The notes under the pieces: generated by a model | Seen by the model: the letters and a program-made list of their open reading frames with translations, nothing else | Databases searched by the model: none | Told to the model about the DNA's origin: nothing | Shown here: positions 25,140 to 33,647 of the stretch, one piece after another | Position numbering within the stretch: the first letter of the stretch is position 1 | How the letters are laid out: each line of letters opens with the position of its first letter | Program-made: the position numbers and the translations under genes | Origin: Candidatus Latescibacterota bacterium | Lineage (GTDB): Bacteria > JAAXHH01 | NCBI GenBank assembly: GCA_022822725.1 | Contig: JAJEAN010000007.1 | Coordinates: forward strand, 2,367,045-2,431,044 | Reading direction: 5' to 3' | Length of the DNA stretch: 64,000 nt

Positions 25140-25889
25140 GTGAATGATCTCGACGAAAGATTGGATCGACTGGAACGGGACGGATTCGTCTTGCTCAAGG
25201 GCGCCCTTTCCCCGGAGGAAACCGAGCAGGTGAGGTCGCGCATTTTCCACGCCAGGGAACAGGGTTGGGAAGAAGGACTGAATGCGGTCGGGAACATGTG
25301 GTTCGACACCCTGCTTGACCGGGAACCCGATATCTTCGGACCGCTCGTGGGCCATCCAAGCGTGGCGCCGCTGCTTTACGCCATGATGGGCAAGCAGTGC
25401 CAGCTCCGCAGTTTCCGGGCCCACATCAACCCCGGCGCCTACACCCAGGAATGGCACATGGACTTCTACGGCTACTGGAACGAGAAGCGGGAGACCGAAA
25501 AACGCAGGCTGGCCGTGCAACCCAGCAGCGTGAACACGACCTTCTACTTCCAGGACAACGTCCCCGGCCAGGGCAATCTGCGATTCGTCAGGAACGGCCA
25601 CCTTTCCGAGCCGCCCCACCTTTATCCCCGGATCGACCACGTCGCGTTCGAAGAATGGTGCTACGCGCAGGAACACGTCGTGCTGCATCCCATGGCCGGC
25701 GACGCGGTCGTCTTCCTCAGCCACATCCCCCACCAGGGCGCCAAGGAAGACGACGACATGGAACGATGCAACGTGGTCTGCCACTACCAGACCTGCCCGA
25801 TGTACGAAGGCGTGTGGTACGTCTCCAGCCCCCGTCCCTTCAAGGGGTCCTTCCCCTTTCACAAGACGGCGCCGGCGGGGATGAACTGA
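25140..25889 (+). CDS. Phytanoyl-CoA dioxygenase (PhyH) family protein
   Basis: The 249-residue protein starts with the PhyH-type LERDGFVLLKGALSPEE. The Fe(II) facial triad is visible as HMD in EWHMDFYG (about 103-110) and a distal His in LSHIPHQGAKE (about 197-207). The double-stranded beta-helix core lies between. Family members hydroxylate diverse small molecules with 2-oxoglutarate and O2; the substrate is unknown. GTG start with AAGGAG 7 nt upstream, supplied by the last 21-bp repeat. It stands between the M81 gene and HU with its own promoter. Confidence 0.88.
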   Translation: MNDLDERLDRLERDGFVLLKGALSPEETEQVRSRIFHAREQGWEEGLNAVGNMWFDTLLDREPDIFGPLVGHPSVAPLLYAMMGKQCQLRSFRAHINPGAYTQEWHMDFYGYWNEKRETEKRRLAVQPSSVNTTFYFQDNVPGQGNLRFVRNGHLSEPPHLYPRIDHVAFEEWCYAQEHVVLHPMAGDAVVFLSHIPHQGAKEDDDMERCNVVCHYQTCPMYEGVWYVSSPRPFKGSFPFHKTAPAGMN

Positions 25890-25907
25890 CCTTTGCGCCG
25901 AAATCCG

Positions 25908-25936
25908 TTGACACGGCGAAAACCGCCCCTTAGAAT
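25908..25936 (+). promoter_or_regulatory. Strong HU promoter
   Basis: TTGACA at 25908-25913, a 17-bp spacer and TAGAAT at 25931-25936 (5 of 6). It lies 85 bp before the HU start, giving a leader of roughly 78 nt. Among the best matches in the window. Confidence 0.75.
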
Positions 25937-26020
25937 ACGTGCCACGTGGTTAAGTTGAATTAATGCAAAGGGATAGCTTCCGATGCGTCCCGGTGTCCCG
26001 ACTGTCGTGAGGAGGCCTTC

Positions 26021-26317
26021 ATGACCACCACCAAGAAGGAATTGGTGGAACTGATCAGCAAGCGTCTGGGGCTCAAAAAAGAACAGGTGTTTCCTGTGGT
26101 CGACCAGACGTTCGTGGCCATGCGGAACTCCCTGATCGAGGGAGACCGGATCGAAATCAGGGGATTCGGGGTCTTCGAAGTCAAGGACACGAAAGCCCGC
26201 ACTTCCGCGCGCAATCCCCGCACGAGCGATATCGTTTACGTCCCGGCTGGCAAAAAGACCCGTTTCAAACCCGGAAAACTGTTGAAGGAAGCCCTGCGGG
26301 TCCCCCTCGATGACTGA
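26021..26317 (+). CDS. HU/IHF family DNA-binding protein
   Basis: The 98-residue protein starts TTTKKELVELISKRLGLKK and has the beta-arm region RGFGVFEVKDTKARTSARNPRTSD (about 46-69) with the Asn-Pro (residues about 65-66) that intercalates into DNA, then PAGKKTRFKPGKLLKEAL. It would bend and compact DNA as a dimer. Whether it is HU- or IHF-like cannot be settled from one gene. GAGGAGG lies 6 nt before the ATG. The following TPR gene starts 8 nt before its stop. Confidence 0.93.
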   Translation: MTTTKKELVELISKRLGLKKEQVFPVVDQTFVAMRNSLIEGDRIEIRGFGVFEVKDTKARTSARNPRTSDIVYVPAGKKTRFKPGKLLKEALRVPLDD

Positions 26318-27146
26318 AATCAAGGCGGTCCTCAGCACCCCCGCCATCCTGTCGACTTTCTGCAAATACACCCGCCCGTATCTGTTTCGTTGGCTTTTGT
26401 GCCTGTGTCCGTACCAGGTCGCACAACAGGACACGACCGCCGGCACGGTGCCGTCCGGGCTCCCCTCCATATCGCTGGAACAAGCCGTTGCCCTTTACGA
26501 ATCGGGACAGAAGGACCAGGCGCGCGAAGCCTTCCTGCGCATACTGGACGACCGGCCCGAAGAGCCCGTGGTCCTGTTCCATCTGGGACACCTGGATCCG
26601 GACCGGGAAGCGGCCGAGCAGTATTTCCTGATGGTCCTGCTGCACGGTCCGGACCACGCTCTTGCCGACGACGCACTGCTGGAGGTCTCCCGCATCCACC
26701 TCGCCATGGAACGGCACGACGAGGCGGTGGACGCCTGCAACCGGCTCCTGTCGGCCTATCCCGACACGGACCTGGAAGATGAAGTGCGGTTCCTGCTGGG
26801 GCAGGCGCTCCTGGCCGGAAGGCGGCCGGAACTCTCGCGCATGGTCTTCCAGCAGCTGCTTTCTTCCGAGCCCGATTCGACGCTGGTACGGCCGGCGCGT
26901 CTCGCCATCGCGGAGAGCTACCGTGCGCAGGAGGATTTCATCGAAGCCGCCCGACAGTACCTAAAGTTCGAGATCGACTTTCAGGGATTCGAAGGGCTCG
27001 CGACGGTCCTGTGGGAGGCGGGGCAATGCCTCGAAGCCGCGGGACGCATTGTCGAGGCCGGTTTCGTGTACCAGCGGCTGATCAAGCAGTATCCCGATTC
27101 GCCCGAGGCGAACCGCGCCCGGGTGGAGAGGCCCCTGCCGGAGTAG
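26310..27146 (+). CDS. Tetratricopeptide-repeat protein
   Basis: The 278-residue protein starts inside the end of the HU gene (8-nt overlap). After a somewhat hydrophobic N-terminus (FRWLLCLCPYQVAQQD) it has about five to six helix pairs of TPR type: LEQAVALYESGQKDQAREAFLRIL, EVSRIHLAMERHDEAVDACNRLL and CLEAAGRIVEAGFVYQRLIKQYPDSPEA. TPRs mediate protein-protein contacts; no catalytic motif is present. Layout resembles YbgF/BamD-like envelope helpers, but the N-terminus is not a clear signal peptide. A 30-bp duplication follows its stop. Confidence 0.75.
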   Translation: MTEIKAVLSTPAILSTFCKYTRPYLFRWLLCLCPYQVAQQDTTAGTVPSGLPSISLEQAVALYESGQKDQAREAFLRILDDRPEEPVVLFHLGHLDPDREAAEQYFLMVLLHGPDHALADDALLEVSRIHLAMERHDEAVDACNRLLSAYPDTDLEDEVRFLLGQALLAGRRPELSRMVFQQLLSSEPDSTLVRPARLAIAESYRAQEDFIEAARQYLKFEIDFQGFEGLATVLWEAGQCLEAAGRIVEAGFVYQRLIKQYPDSPEANRARVERPLPE

Positions 27147-27147
27147 T

Positions 27148-27207
27148 GGCGCGTCAGGCCGACAACGCCGACTCCGCGGCGCGCCCGGCCGGCAACGCCG
27201 ATTCCGT
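27148..27207. repeat. 30-bp tandem duplication directly after the TPR gene stop
   Basis: Units 27148-27177 and 27178-27207 differ at about 5 of 30 positions; both contain GGCGCG, AACGCCGA and TCCG in register. They fill most of the gap between the converging TPR and M1 genes. Confidence 0.8.
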
Positions 27208-27227
27208 GGCAACGTAAGGGCCGGACA

Positions 27228-29993
27228 CTACCGGGCCGCCTTGAAGTACACGGAGAAATCCGGCGCGATGTCGATGCGCTTCGCCCTGTCCGGCAATGCG
27301 TACTCGAAGGTCTGACGCCTCCGGGTATTCCAGATCTCCCGGGCGATCCGGTCGCCATTTTCCAGTTCGATGACCAGGGGCACGACCGCCTGGAATACGC
27401 GGCCTTCCTGTTCCTGCAATAGCTGTCCGCGCACCGTGAACATCCTGCCTGAGCCCGGGGTGCCGGCTTCTTCGCTGTCCTGCCCGACGGCGGACCCCGC
27501 GCTGCCGGACCCCGTGCCGCCGTGACCCGCGCCGCCGGACCCCTCGCTACCGGTCCTTTCACTGCTGGCATGATACACCCGGTAGACCGGGTAGCCCGTG
27601 TCCCGGATCCACTGGTCGAAGAACCAGCTCATCTCCCGGCCCGTTTCCGTTTCCACCATGGCCTCGAAATCGGCGGTCGTGACCAGCTTGCCCGCGTGAC
27701 GCCGACAGAATCGTGAGAGCAGGTTCAGAAAGTGCTCGTCGCCTATGGTGCGGCGCAGCATGTGGAGTACCATGGCGCCCTTCTCGTAGACGACGGCCTG
27801 GTAGTGCTCCCCGAGCCGCATACCCAGGTCGATCGCGCCGTGCCGGTCGGCGTAAAGCGCCTGGTCCGTGTGCCGCTTCATCATCTCGCGGAACGCCTCG
27901 GGGCCGGTCTCGCGTTCGATGAACATGGCCGCCGCATAGGTCGCCATGGCCTCCGAGAGCCAGGCGTCGCGGTACGTCTTCGGGATTACGGCGCCGCCCC
28001 ACCACTGATGGGCCAGTTCATGGGCCAGGAATCCGCGGAAGATGTGCTGCACTTCCGTGTACAGGTGGGCGTGCAGGTTGGCGTCCAGGCTGAAAGCGTC
28101 CTGGAAATAGAGGCCCCACAACATCAGCATCGACGGCAGCGCCCTTCCGAAGGCATAGTCGTCCGGCATCTGGACGATGTCGAGCTTCTCGTAGGGGTAG
28201 GGCCCGAAGATGGCGCCGAAGAAGTCCAGCGCGGGACCGATGTGCGAGAGGATCCGCTCCGTGTTCGGTTCGGCCGTGCGCCGGTCCTCGTCCACGCTGA
28301 GGATCACGTCGACGCCACCCGCGGAGACCATGCGGGTACGGTTCTCTGAAACCGTCATGCCCATAGACGACACGGGCCGCGTCCGACGCCAGCGCGTAAC
28401 GCGCGTATCTTCCTCTGCCTCACTGTCCACGTGGGCGCCGACCGTCGCCACGGTCAGCTTCTCCGGATAGCGCAGTTCCAGCTGGAAAGTGTACAGATCC
28501 TCGTTGGAATGAACGGGGAGCCACTGCTGGTTGGTCAACAGGCCGAAGAAGCTGTCGCTGCCGCCGCCCCGGAAGACGTCCCCCTCGTACCAGAGCGTCA
28601 GCGCGGTGGTACTGTCTTTCGGCACAGGCCGCCGGAACGGGACCGTGAGCCAGGTGCCCTGCCGCGTGAACAGCGCGCCGTCGCCGTCGGCGTAGTCCAC
28701 GCGGTAGACGTCGAGATCCGGATTCAGCGTGAAAGTCGCCGCGGTAAGCCGGTCTGTCCTGGCCGTGATTTCCAGGTTCGTCTTCATGCGCAGGCGCCGA
28801 CCGCCACGCTCCAGGGATCCCGCGATATCGTAGTGGTCCAGGGACAGCAGCGGACGCTGGGTCGTCTCGTCCTTCTCGGCGCGGCCGGACGAGCTTTCCT
28901 CGGCGCGGCCGGACGGTCCTTCCGGCCCCGGCGAGAAGCGGCACCAGACCACGGGAGGACTGATGTCCGGATTCCTGGGGAAACCACTCTTCTGGACCAG
29001 GCTGACCGATTCCGATTCATAAGGACTGTTCGTATAGACGAGCCACCGGTCCGATTCCGCGAGGTCGATCTCCGCCTGTAGGAAATCCGGATGCGAGTGG
29101 GCGAGAGAGAAACGTTCCCGGGCGGGCTCCATGTCCAGCAGATAGTCCCGGTCGACGCGGTTCAGCAGGGCCCTGGCCCGGCCGAATGTCCTTCCGCCCT
29201 CGACGCGCGAAAGCGCCACGCCTTCCACCAGGTGCTCATAACCCTCGGGCGACAGGACCAGCACCATCCGGTCGAACCCCGTCGTGTAGGTATCGCCGGT
29301 CGTACGGGCGTACTTGTTCATCTGGTGACGCTCGACGCGGTCCGGAGGCGTAAAGGTGAATCGCCCCGCACCCACGAGGACCGCGCGCCCGATCCAGTCT
29401 CCGGCAAACCCGGGCATCAGCAGGCCGTCCTCGATGACGAATATCCCGGCGGGGCGCTCGATCTCCAGGTGGTCGAAAGCGTAGACCTCCTCCTCGCGCA
29501 GGGAGAACCGGAAGCCGAGGTGGGCAGCCAGCAGCGGTTCGAACCGTTCGGCCCTCCAGCCATCCCCATGCCGCTCGAAACGGACGTCCCACAGTTCGGC
29601 CGATAGCCGATCTTCCTCTTCGAAGAAAACATTGAGCCGTACTTCGGGCCGGGCGAGAAGACTGTCCAGCGCGTGCCGCGTCCGCAACCTGATCCTGGCG
29701 TCGCCGTACCGTTCGGACAGGGAAGGATCGCCTTCGCCCAAGAGTTCTTCGAGGGGGTTCTCGCTGGTACGCCGGCCATCGAGCAGCCGGTACAACTCCT
29801 CCAGGGCCGCTTCGATGGACGGGCCCGGGATGGCGGAACGGTCGGCGGCCGACGGACCTTTGATGGCCTGGGGGTGAGGAGCCACCAAGCGGGCGTCCGT
29901 GGTATCTGATGCGATGGAACAGAGGATGAACAGCAGGCCCGACAGAAGGGCGGGAAACAACCGGGATGAGGGACGTGGCGGGAAGGCGATCAT
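27228..29993 (-). CDS. M1 family metallopeptidase, exported
   Basis: The start at 29993 (MIAFPPRPSSRLFPALLSGL) has GAGGAG 6 nt upstream and begins a signal peptide; the frame extends to 30068 without benefit. The product is about 921 residues. The gluzincin site is HELAHQWWGGAV, with the third ligand Glu in WLSEAMATYAA about 20 residues on, and a later Tyr-containing VVYEKGAMVLHMLRR region. Long N-terminal beta domains precede it. Two low-complexity stretches (GRAEESSSGRAEKDE, and GSEGSGGAGHGGTGSGSAG near the C-terminus) interrupt otherwise conserved regions. Probably a periplasmic or secreted aminopeptidase; the GAMEN exopeptidase motif is not obvious, so exact specificity is uncertain. Confidence 0.87.
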   Translation of the reverse strand: MIAFPPRPSSRLFPALLSGLLFILCSIASDTTDARLVAPHPQAIKGPSAADRSAIPGPSIEAALEELYRLLDGRRTSENPLEELLGEGDPSLSERYGDARIRLRTRHALDSLLARPEVRLNVFFEEEDRLSAELWDVRFERHGDGWRAERFEPLLAAHLGFRFSLREEEVYAFDHLEIERPAGIFVIEDGLLMPGFAGDWIGRAVLVGAGRFTFTPPDRVERHQMNKYARTTGDTYTTGFDRMVLVLSPEGYEHLVEGVALSRVEGGRTFGRARALLNRVDRDYLLDMEPARERFSLAHSHPDFLQAEIDLAESDRWLVYTNSPYESESVSLVQKSGFPRNPDISPPVVWCRFSPGPEGPSGRAEESSSGRAEKDETTQRPLLSLDHYDIAGSLERGGRRLRMKTNLEITARTDRLTAATFTLNPDLDVYRVDYADGDGALFTRQGTWLTVPFRRPVPKDSTTALTLWYEGDVFRGGGSDSFFGLLTNQQWLPVHSNEDLYTFQLELRYPEKLTVATVGAHVDSEAEEDTRVTRWRRTRPVSSMGMTVSENRTRMVSAGGVDVILSVDEDRRTAEPNTERILSHIGPALDFFGAIFGPYPYEKLDIVQMPDDYAFGRALPSMLMLWGLYFQDAFSLDANLHAHLYTEVQHIFRGFLAHELAHQWWGGAVIPKTYRDAWLSEAMATYAAAMFIERETGPEAFREMMKRHTDQALYADRHGAIDLGMRLGEHYQAVVYEKGAMVLHMLRRTIGDEHFLNLLSRFCRRHAGKLVTTADFEAMVETETGREMSWFFDQWIRDTGYPVYRVYHASSERTGSEGSGGAGHGGTGSGSAGSAVGQDSEEAGTPGSGRMFTVRGQLLQEQEGRVFQAVVPLVIELENGDRIAREIWNTRRRQTFEYALPDRAKRIDIAPDFSVYFKAAR

Positions 29994-30022
29994 GACCGTC
30001 TCCTCACGCGGAATGCATGGGG

Positions 30023-30592
30023 CTAGTCCATCGAATTCCGTATTTCGATCAGGCGGGACCGCAACCACTGAATGAGTTCGGTCTGGGAGGAGGTATCGGT
30101 CGGAGGGGCTTTCTGCTCGCCAGGGGCCGACTTATCCCCGGGGCCAGGGGCTGCCGGCTCCGCACCAGTTGCCGCCTGCTCCACGCCAGCTGCCGCTTGA
30201 TCCGCGTCGGGGGCCGCCTGCTCACCAGGGGTCACCGGCACCGCACTAGGATCCGTCTGTGCCACGCCAGGAACCGTATTCACCGGGCCGGCCGGTGCCT
30301 TTTCCACGGCACTGGAGGCTTTATCCGCAGTCCGGGCCGCCTTCTCCGCGCCCCGGTTCGCCGCGGATTCCTGGAGCTTCTTCCGGGCGCCGGCGATCGT
30401 GTATCCCTCGTCCCGGGTGAGCTGCTTGATCGTGCGGATCAGCTCGATGTCCTTCTCCCGGTACATGCGCTTGCCGGCGCGGTTCCGCTTGATGCGAAGC
30501 TGGCCGAACTGATCCTCCCAGAACCGGAGCACGGACGGTTCCAGTTCGAGCATGGCCGAGACTTCGCTGCTGGAATAGTACAGCTTGCTCAT
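30023..30592 (-). CDS. MerR-family transcriptional regulator with long low-complexity tail
   Basis: The start at 30592 (MSKLYYSSSEVSAMLELE) overlaps the der stop by 4 nt (ATGA). Residues 1-75 form a MerR winged helix: SEVSAMLELEPSVLRFWEDQF, then KRMYREKDIELIRTIKQL and YTIAGARKKLQE. The next 90 or so residues are an Ala/Pro/Gln-rich linker, and the last 20 (TELIQWLRSRLIEIRNSMD) form a short helix. No metal- or drug-binding domain is evident. This short-MerR plus der arrangement suggests a constitutive housekeeping regulator (inference). The longer frame to 31027 is a shadow of der. Confidence 0.85.
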   Translation of the reverse strand: MSKLYYSSSEVSAMLELEPSVLRFWEDQFGQLRIKRNRAGKRMYREKDIELIRTIKQLTRDEGYTIAGARKKLQESAANRGAEKAARTADKASSAVEKAPAGPVNTVPGVAQTDPSAVPVTPGEQAAPDADQAAAGVEQAATGAEPAAPGPGDKSAPGEQKAPPTDTSSQTELIQWLRSRLIEIRNSMD

Positions 30593-31914
30593 CTCTTCCC
30601 TTCCCGCCCGCGGATCAGCACGCGAATGGGCGACCCCTCGAATACGAAGGCCTCTCGGAGCCGGTTCGACAGGTACCGCTTGTACGAATCCGGGACTGCG
30701 TCCGGATGGTTCACGAAAAACACGAAGGTGGGCGGCGCGTTCTGCACCTGCGTGCAGTAGAGGATGCGGGTCGCCCGCCCGTCCGGCGCGGCCGGGGGCG
30801 GGTAGTAGGCCGTGATGCTCTTCACGACGCGGTTCAACTCGCCGGTGGATACCCGGAGGGAACGCATTTCGTGGACGTGGCGCGTCTTCTGCATGATCTG
30901 GGTCACCCCGCGGCGGGTCTCGGCCGAAACGAACAGGATCGGCGCGTAGTCGGCGAACCGGAGGTACTCTCTGGCCGTCTGGGCGTAGGCCTCGGTCGGA
31001 TGCTCGGTCCGGTCCACCAGGTCCCACTTGTTGAAGGCGACGACCAGCCCCTTTCCCGCCTCGTCCACCTGCGATACGATCCGCTGCTCCTGCGTGGCCA
31101 GGCCGTCGACAGCGTCCACCAGGAGCACCGCCACGTCGCAGCGCGCTATGCTCCGCATCGTCCGCGTCAAACTGTAGAACTCGATATCGCTCTTGATCCG
31201 CGACCGGCGCCGGAGGCCGGCCGTGTCGATCAGGCTGTACTTCACGCCCTGCCGGGTGATCTGCGTGTCCACCGAGTCCCGCGTGGTGCCGGGAACGTCG
31301 GAGACGATCACCGTGTCCCTGCCCACGATGGCGTTGACCAGGGACGATTTCCCCACGTTGGGCCGGCCCACGATCGCCACCTTGATCGCGCCGTCTTCCT
31401 CCTCTTCGACAGGCTCGGGTTCGGGCATCCGCTCCGCCAGCATGTCCATCAGGTCGCCCGTATTGCGGCCCTTCAGGGCGGAGATCATCATGGGCTCGCC
31501 CAGCCCCAGGGCGCCGAACTCGTAGGCGTGGTTCTCCTGGGCGCCGCTGTCCACCTTGTTGGCGACGACGATGACCTGCTTGCCGGCCCTGCGGACGACC
31601 TCGGCCGCCTTCTGGTCCAGGGGCGTGATGCCCGTGCGGACGTCCGTGACCAGCAGGATCACGTCGGCTTCGCTGACGGCCAGCCGGGCCTGCTGCTCGA
31701 TGGCCGCCTCCATGGGCTCGTCGGATTCCGGGACCAGGCCCCCCGTGTCCACCACGGTGAACTTCTTCCCGAACCAGTCGGCGTCGGCGTAGTGCCGGTC
31801 CCGCGTGATGCCCGGTGCGTCGTGCACAATGGCGTCGCGGCGGCCGATCATCCGGTTGAACAGCACCGACTTGCCCACGTTGGGGCGTCCTATGATGGCG
31901 ATGACAGGGGACAT
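30589..31914 (-). CDS. der: Ribosome-assembly GTPase Der (EngA)
   Basis: Two tandem GTPase domains are diagnostic. The first has GRPNVGKSVLFN, DTGGL and NKVD; the second has GRPNVGKSSLVN (about 181-192), DTAGLRRRSRIK and NKWD, followed by a C-terminal KH-like domain. Der acts in late 50S ribosome assembly. The 441-residue length is normal. It lies between the DUF512 gene upstream and the MerR gene, with which it overlaps by 4 nt; all three probably share the promoter at 33369. Confidence 0.97.
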   Translation of the reverse strand: MSPVIAIIGRPNVGKSVLFNRMIGRRDAIVHDAPGITRDRHYADADWFGKKFTVVDTGGLVPESDEPMEAAIEQQARLAVSEADVILLVTDVRTGITPLDQKAAEVVRRAGKQVIVVANKVDSGAQENHAYEFGALGLGEPMMISALKGRNTGDLMDMLAERMPEPEPVEEEEDGAIKVAIVGRPNVGKSSLVNAIVGRDTVIVSDVPGTTRDSVDTQITRQGVKYSLIDTAGLRRRSRIKSDIEFYSLTRTMRSIARCDVAVLLVDAVDGLATQEQRIVSQVDEAGKGLVVAFNKWDLVDRTEHPTEAYAQTAREYLRFADYAPILFVSAETRRGVTQIMQKTRHVHEMRSLRVSTGELNRVVKSITAYYPPPAAPDGRATRILYCTQVQNAPPTFVFFVNHPDAVPDSYKRYLSNRLREAFVFEGSPIRVLIRGREGKR

Positions 31915-31935
31915 GTTTTCCTTACTGTAGGTGTT

Positions 31936-33261
31936 TTACGTTCGCATATGGTCCGCGGACCCGTTCGTTTCCCCAAGTCCCGGAAGATCCCGCACGTGAC
32001 CGGGGAAGAGTTCCACCGGCACCCCGATCCGCTTGCTCAGGCCGGGCAGGTTCATGTCGTCCAGCAGCAGGCCGTCGTCGTTCAGCACATTGGGTGGAAG
32101 GTACACGCGGTCGCCCACTTCCTCGTCCTTCAGCGCGTGGAGGATGTCCCGGCCGGTCAGCAATCCCGAAACCGTGATGCCCGGGCCGAAGAACGTGTTC
32201 TCCGCCACGACCAGCTTCGCTTCCACGTGCTCCACGCGGTTCAACGGCTCCACGAGCGAAGTCCGGACCACGTGCTGCGCCAGTTCGGCCGTGACGAACG
32301 TCGTCCTGAGCGGTTCGGCCGCCCGGTCGGGGAGCGAACGGATCTGTTCGCCCATTTCGGTTTCGAACTGCGTGACCATACCGACACCGTTCTCCACGAC
32401 GGGGCAGTCCTCGTAGAAGGATGGCGGAGGAAAGGGCGTGGAAGACATCAGGTACCATTCGTCGGACAGATACACCAGCGGATGCCCAAGCCGTTCGCGC
32501 AGTTCCTCCTGCCACGCGCCGACCGTATCGATCATGCGACGGGCATAGTCCACGGTGACCGGCTCGAGGTGGTACAGTCCCTGGCGATGCGCCGTAAGGC
32601 CGACGGGCACGATGGAGATCGATTCCACCACCGGATACAGTTCGGCCAGGTCGTCCACGGTCTTTCGCAGCGCGGGACCGTCGTTGAGTCCGGGACAGAG
32701 GACGATCTGTGTCTCGATCAGGATGCCGCCGTCCGCAAGCCGCCGGAGGATGGGCATTACGTCCTTCGCCTTGGGCGCGCCAAGCAGCATCCGCCGCAGT
32801 TCCGGGTCCGTGGCGTGGACCGACACGTAGATCGGACTCAGGCGCTGCACGATGATCCGGTCGAGGTACGCGTCGGACGCGAAGGCCAGCGTCACGTAGT
32901 TGCCGTAGAGGAACGTGAGGCGCACGTCCTCGTCCTGGAAGTACACGGCCTTGCGCATGCCCTTCGGGTTCTGGTGGATGAAGCAGAATACGCATTTGTT
33001 CGCACAGGCCTGGTAGGGCGGTTCGTGGAGAGACAGGCCGAGGTCCTCATCCGGATCCTTTTCCACGTCGATCAGCACCCGGTTCCCATTGGCCTGGAGA
33101 ATGTCGAGTTCCAGCACGTCTTCGCTGGACCAGAACCGGTAGTCCAGGGAATCCCTGACCCGGGCCTGGTTGATCCGGATCAACCGGTCGCCGGGAACCA
33201 GTCCGACCTGTTCCGCGATGCTGTCCGGACGTACCTGTTCTATCCGCATATCACCTAACAC
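31936..33261 (-). CDS. DUF512 family radical-SAM-like protein with N-terminal PDZ domain
   Basis: The 441-residue protein starts with a PDZ-like module (residues 1-62: DSIAEQVGLVPGDRLIRIN). A radical-SAM-type cluster motif follows, Cys86-x3-Cys90-x2-Cys93 (CANKCVFC), then a TIM-like domain. The C-terminal DUF512 domain has GLTAHRQGLYHLEPV and TFFGPGITVSGLLTGRDI. This is a conserved bacterial family of unknown function, often beside der, as here. The Cys spacing predicts a [4Fe-4S] cluster. Confidence 0.9.
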   Translation of the reverse strand: MLGDMRIEQVRPDSIAEQVGLVPGDRLIRINQARVRDSLDYRFWSSEDVLELDILQANGNRVLIDVEKDPDEDLGLSLHEPPYQACANKCVFCFIHQNPKGMRKAVYFQDEDVRLTFLYGNYVTLAFASDAYLDRIIVQRLSPIYVSVHATDPELRRMLLGAPKAKDVMPILRRLADGGILIETQIVLCPGLNDGPALRKTVDDLAELYPVVESISIVPVGLTAHRQGLYHLEPVTVDYARRMIDTVGAWQEELRERLGHPLVYLSDEWYLMSSTPFPPPSFYEDCPVVENGVGMVTQFETEMGEQIRSLPDRAAEPLRTTFVTAELAQHVVRTSLVEPLNRVEHVEAKLVVAENTFFGPGITVSGLLTGRDILHALKDEEVGDRVYLPPNVLNDDGLLLDDMNLPGLSKRIGVPVELFPGHVRDLPGLGETNGSADHMRT

Positions 33262-33340
33262 TTTGAAATATCAGTGACAACACAGCGTCATCACAAGCAA
33301 TCGTTTAAGTATCTTCATTTAACGATTTGCGACTCTTGGA

Positions 33341-33369
33341 AATATAGAGAATCGGACCCTTTCTGTCAA
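33341..33369 (-). promoter_or_regulatory. Promoter for DUF512-der-merR
   Basis: On the minus strand TTGACA (33369-33364), a 17-bp spacer and TATATT (33346-33341). Transcription would start about 75 nt before the DUF512 ATG. Confidence 0.72.
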
Positions 33370-33382
33370 GGGGATTGGCACG

Positions 33383-33451
33383 TTCCGGAACCCGTGGATG
33401 GCGCACCCGTGAACCGGTGGATAGCGTACCCGGGAGCCCGTAGATGGCGCA
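33383..33451. repeat. Three 23-bp imperfect tandem repeats in the leuC upstream region
   Basis: Units end GTGGATGGCGCA (33405), GTGGATAGCGTA (33428) and GTAGATGGCGCA (33451). They lie between the divergent DUF512 and leuC promoters in the 386-bp gap 33262-33647, which holds no supported gene. Confidence 0.75.
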
Positions 33452-33519
33452 CCTGGAAACCTGCATACTAAAGGTGCCGACAACCGGGAAACGAAGCCGC
33501 CGGGACACTGACTTTTCGC

Positions 33520-33549
33520 TTGCCCGCGGCGCCGCTGCCGGACTATATT
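33520..33549 (+). promoter_or_regulatory. leuCD promoter
   Basis: TTGCCC at 33520-33525, an 18-bp spacer and TATATT at 33544-33549. It lies about 100 bp before the leuC start, leaving a leader of about 90 nt in which I see no T-box or Leu-rich leader peptide. Confidence 0.5.
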
Positions 33550-33647
33550 GGATAAGCTGGCCCGCGAGACGGAACCGCGGGTGTAAGCGTATGAATTTAC
33601 GGTCTTTACAGGCCGCCGCACGGTGCTATGCGACCGGGGAAACAGCG

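Noticed and set aside
30706-33258. 850-codon plus-strand frame
   Set aside because: Runs opposite der and the DUF512 gene, both certain; no protein-like features.
33444-33647. Longer leuC N-terminus
   Set aside because: It would translate through a promoter and 23-bp repeats and add 68 residues not seen in LeuC.
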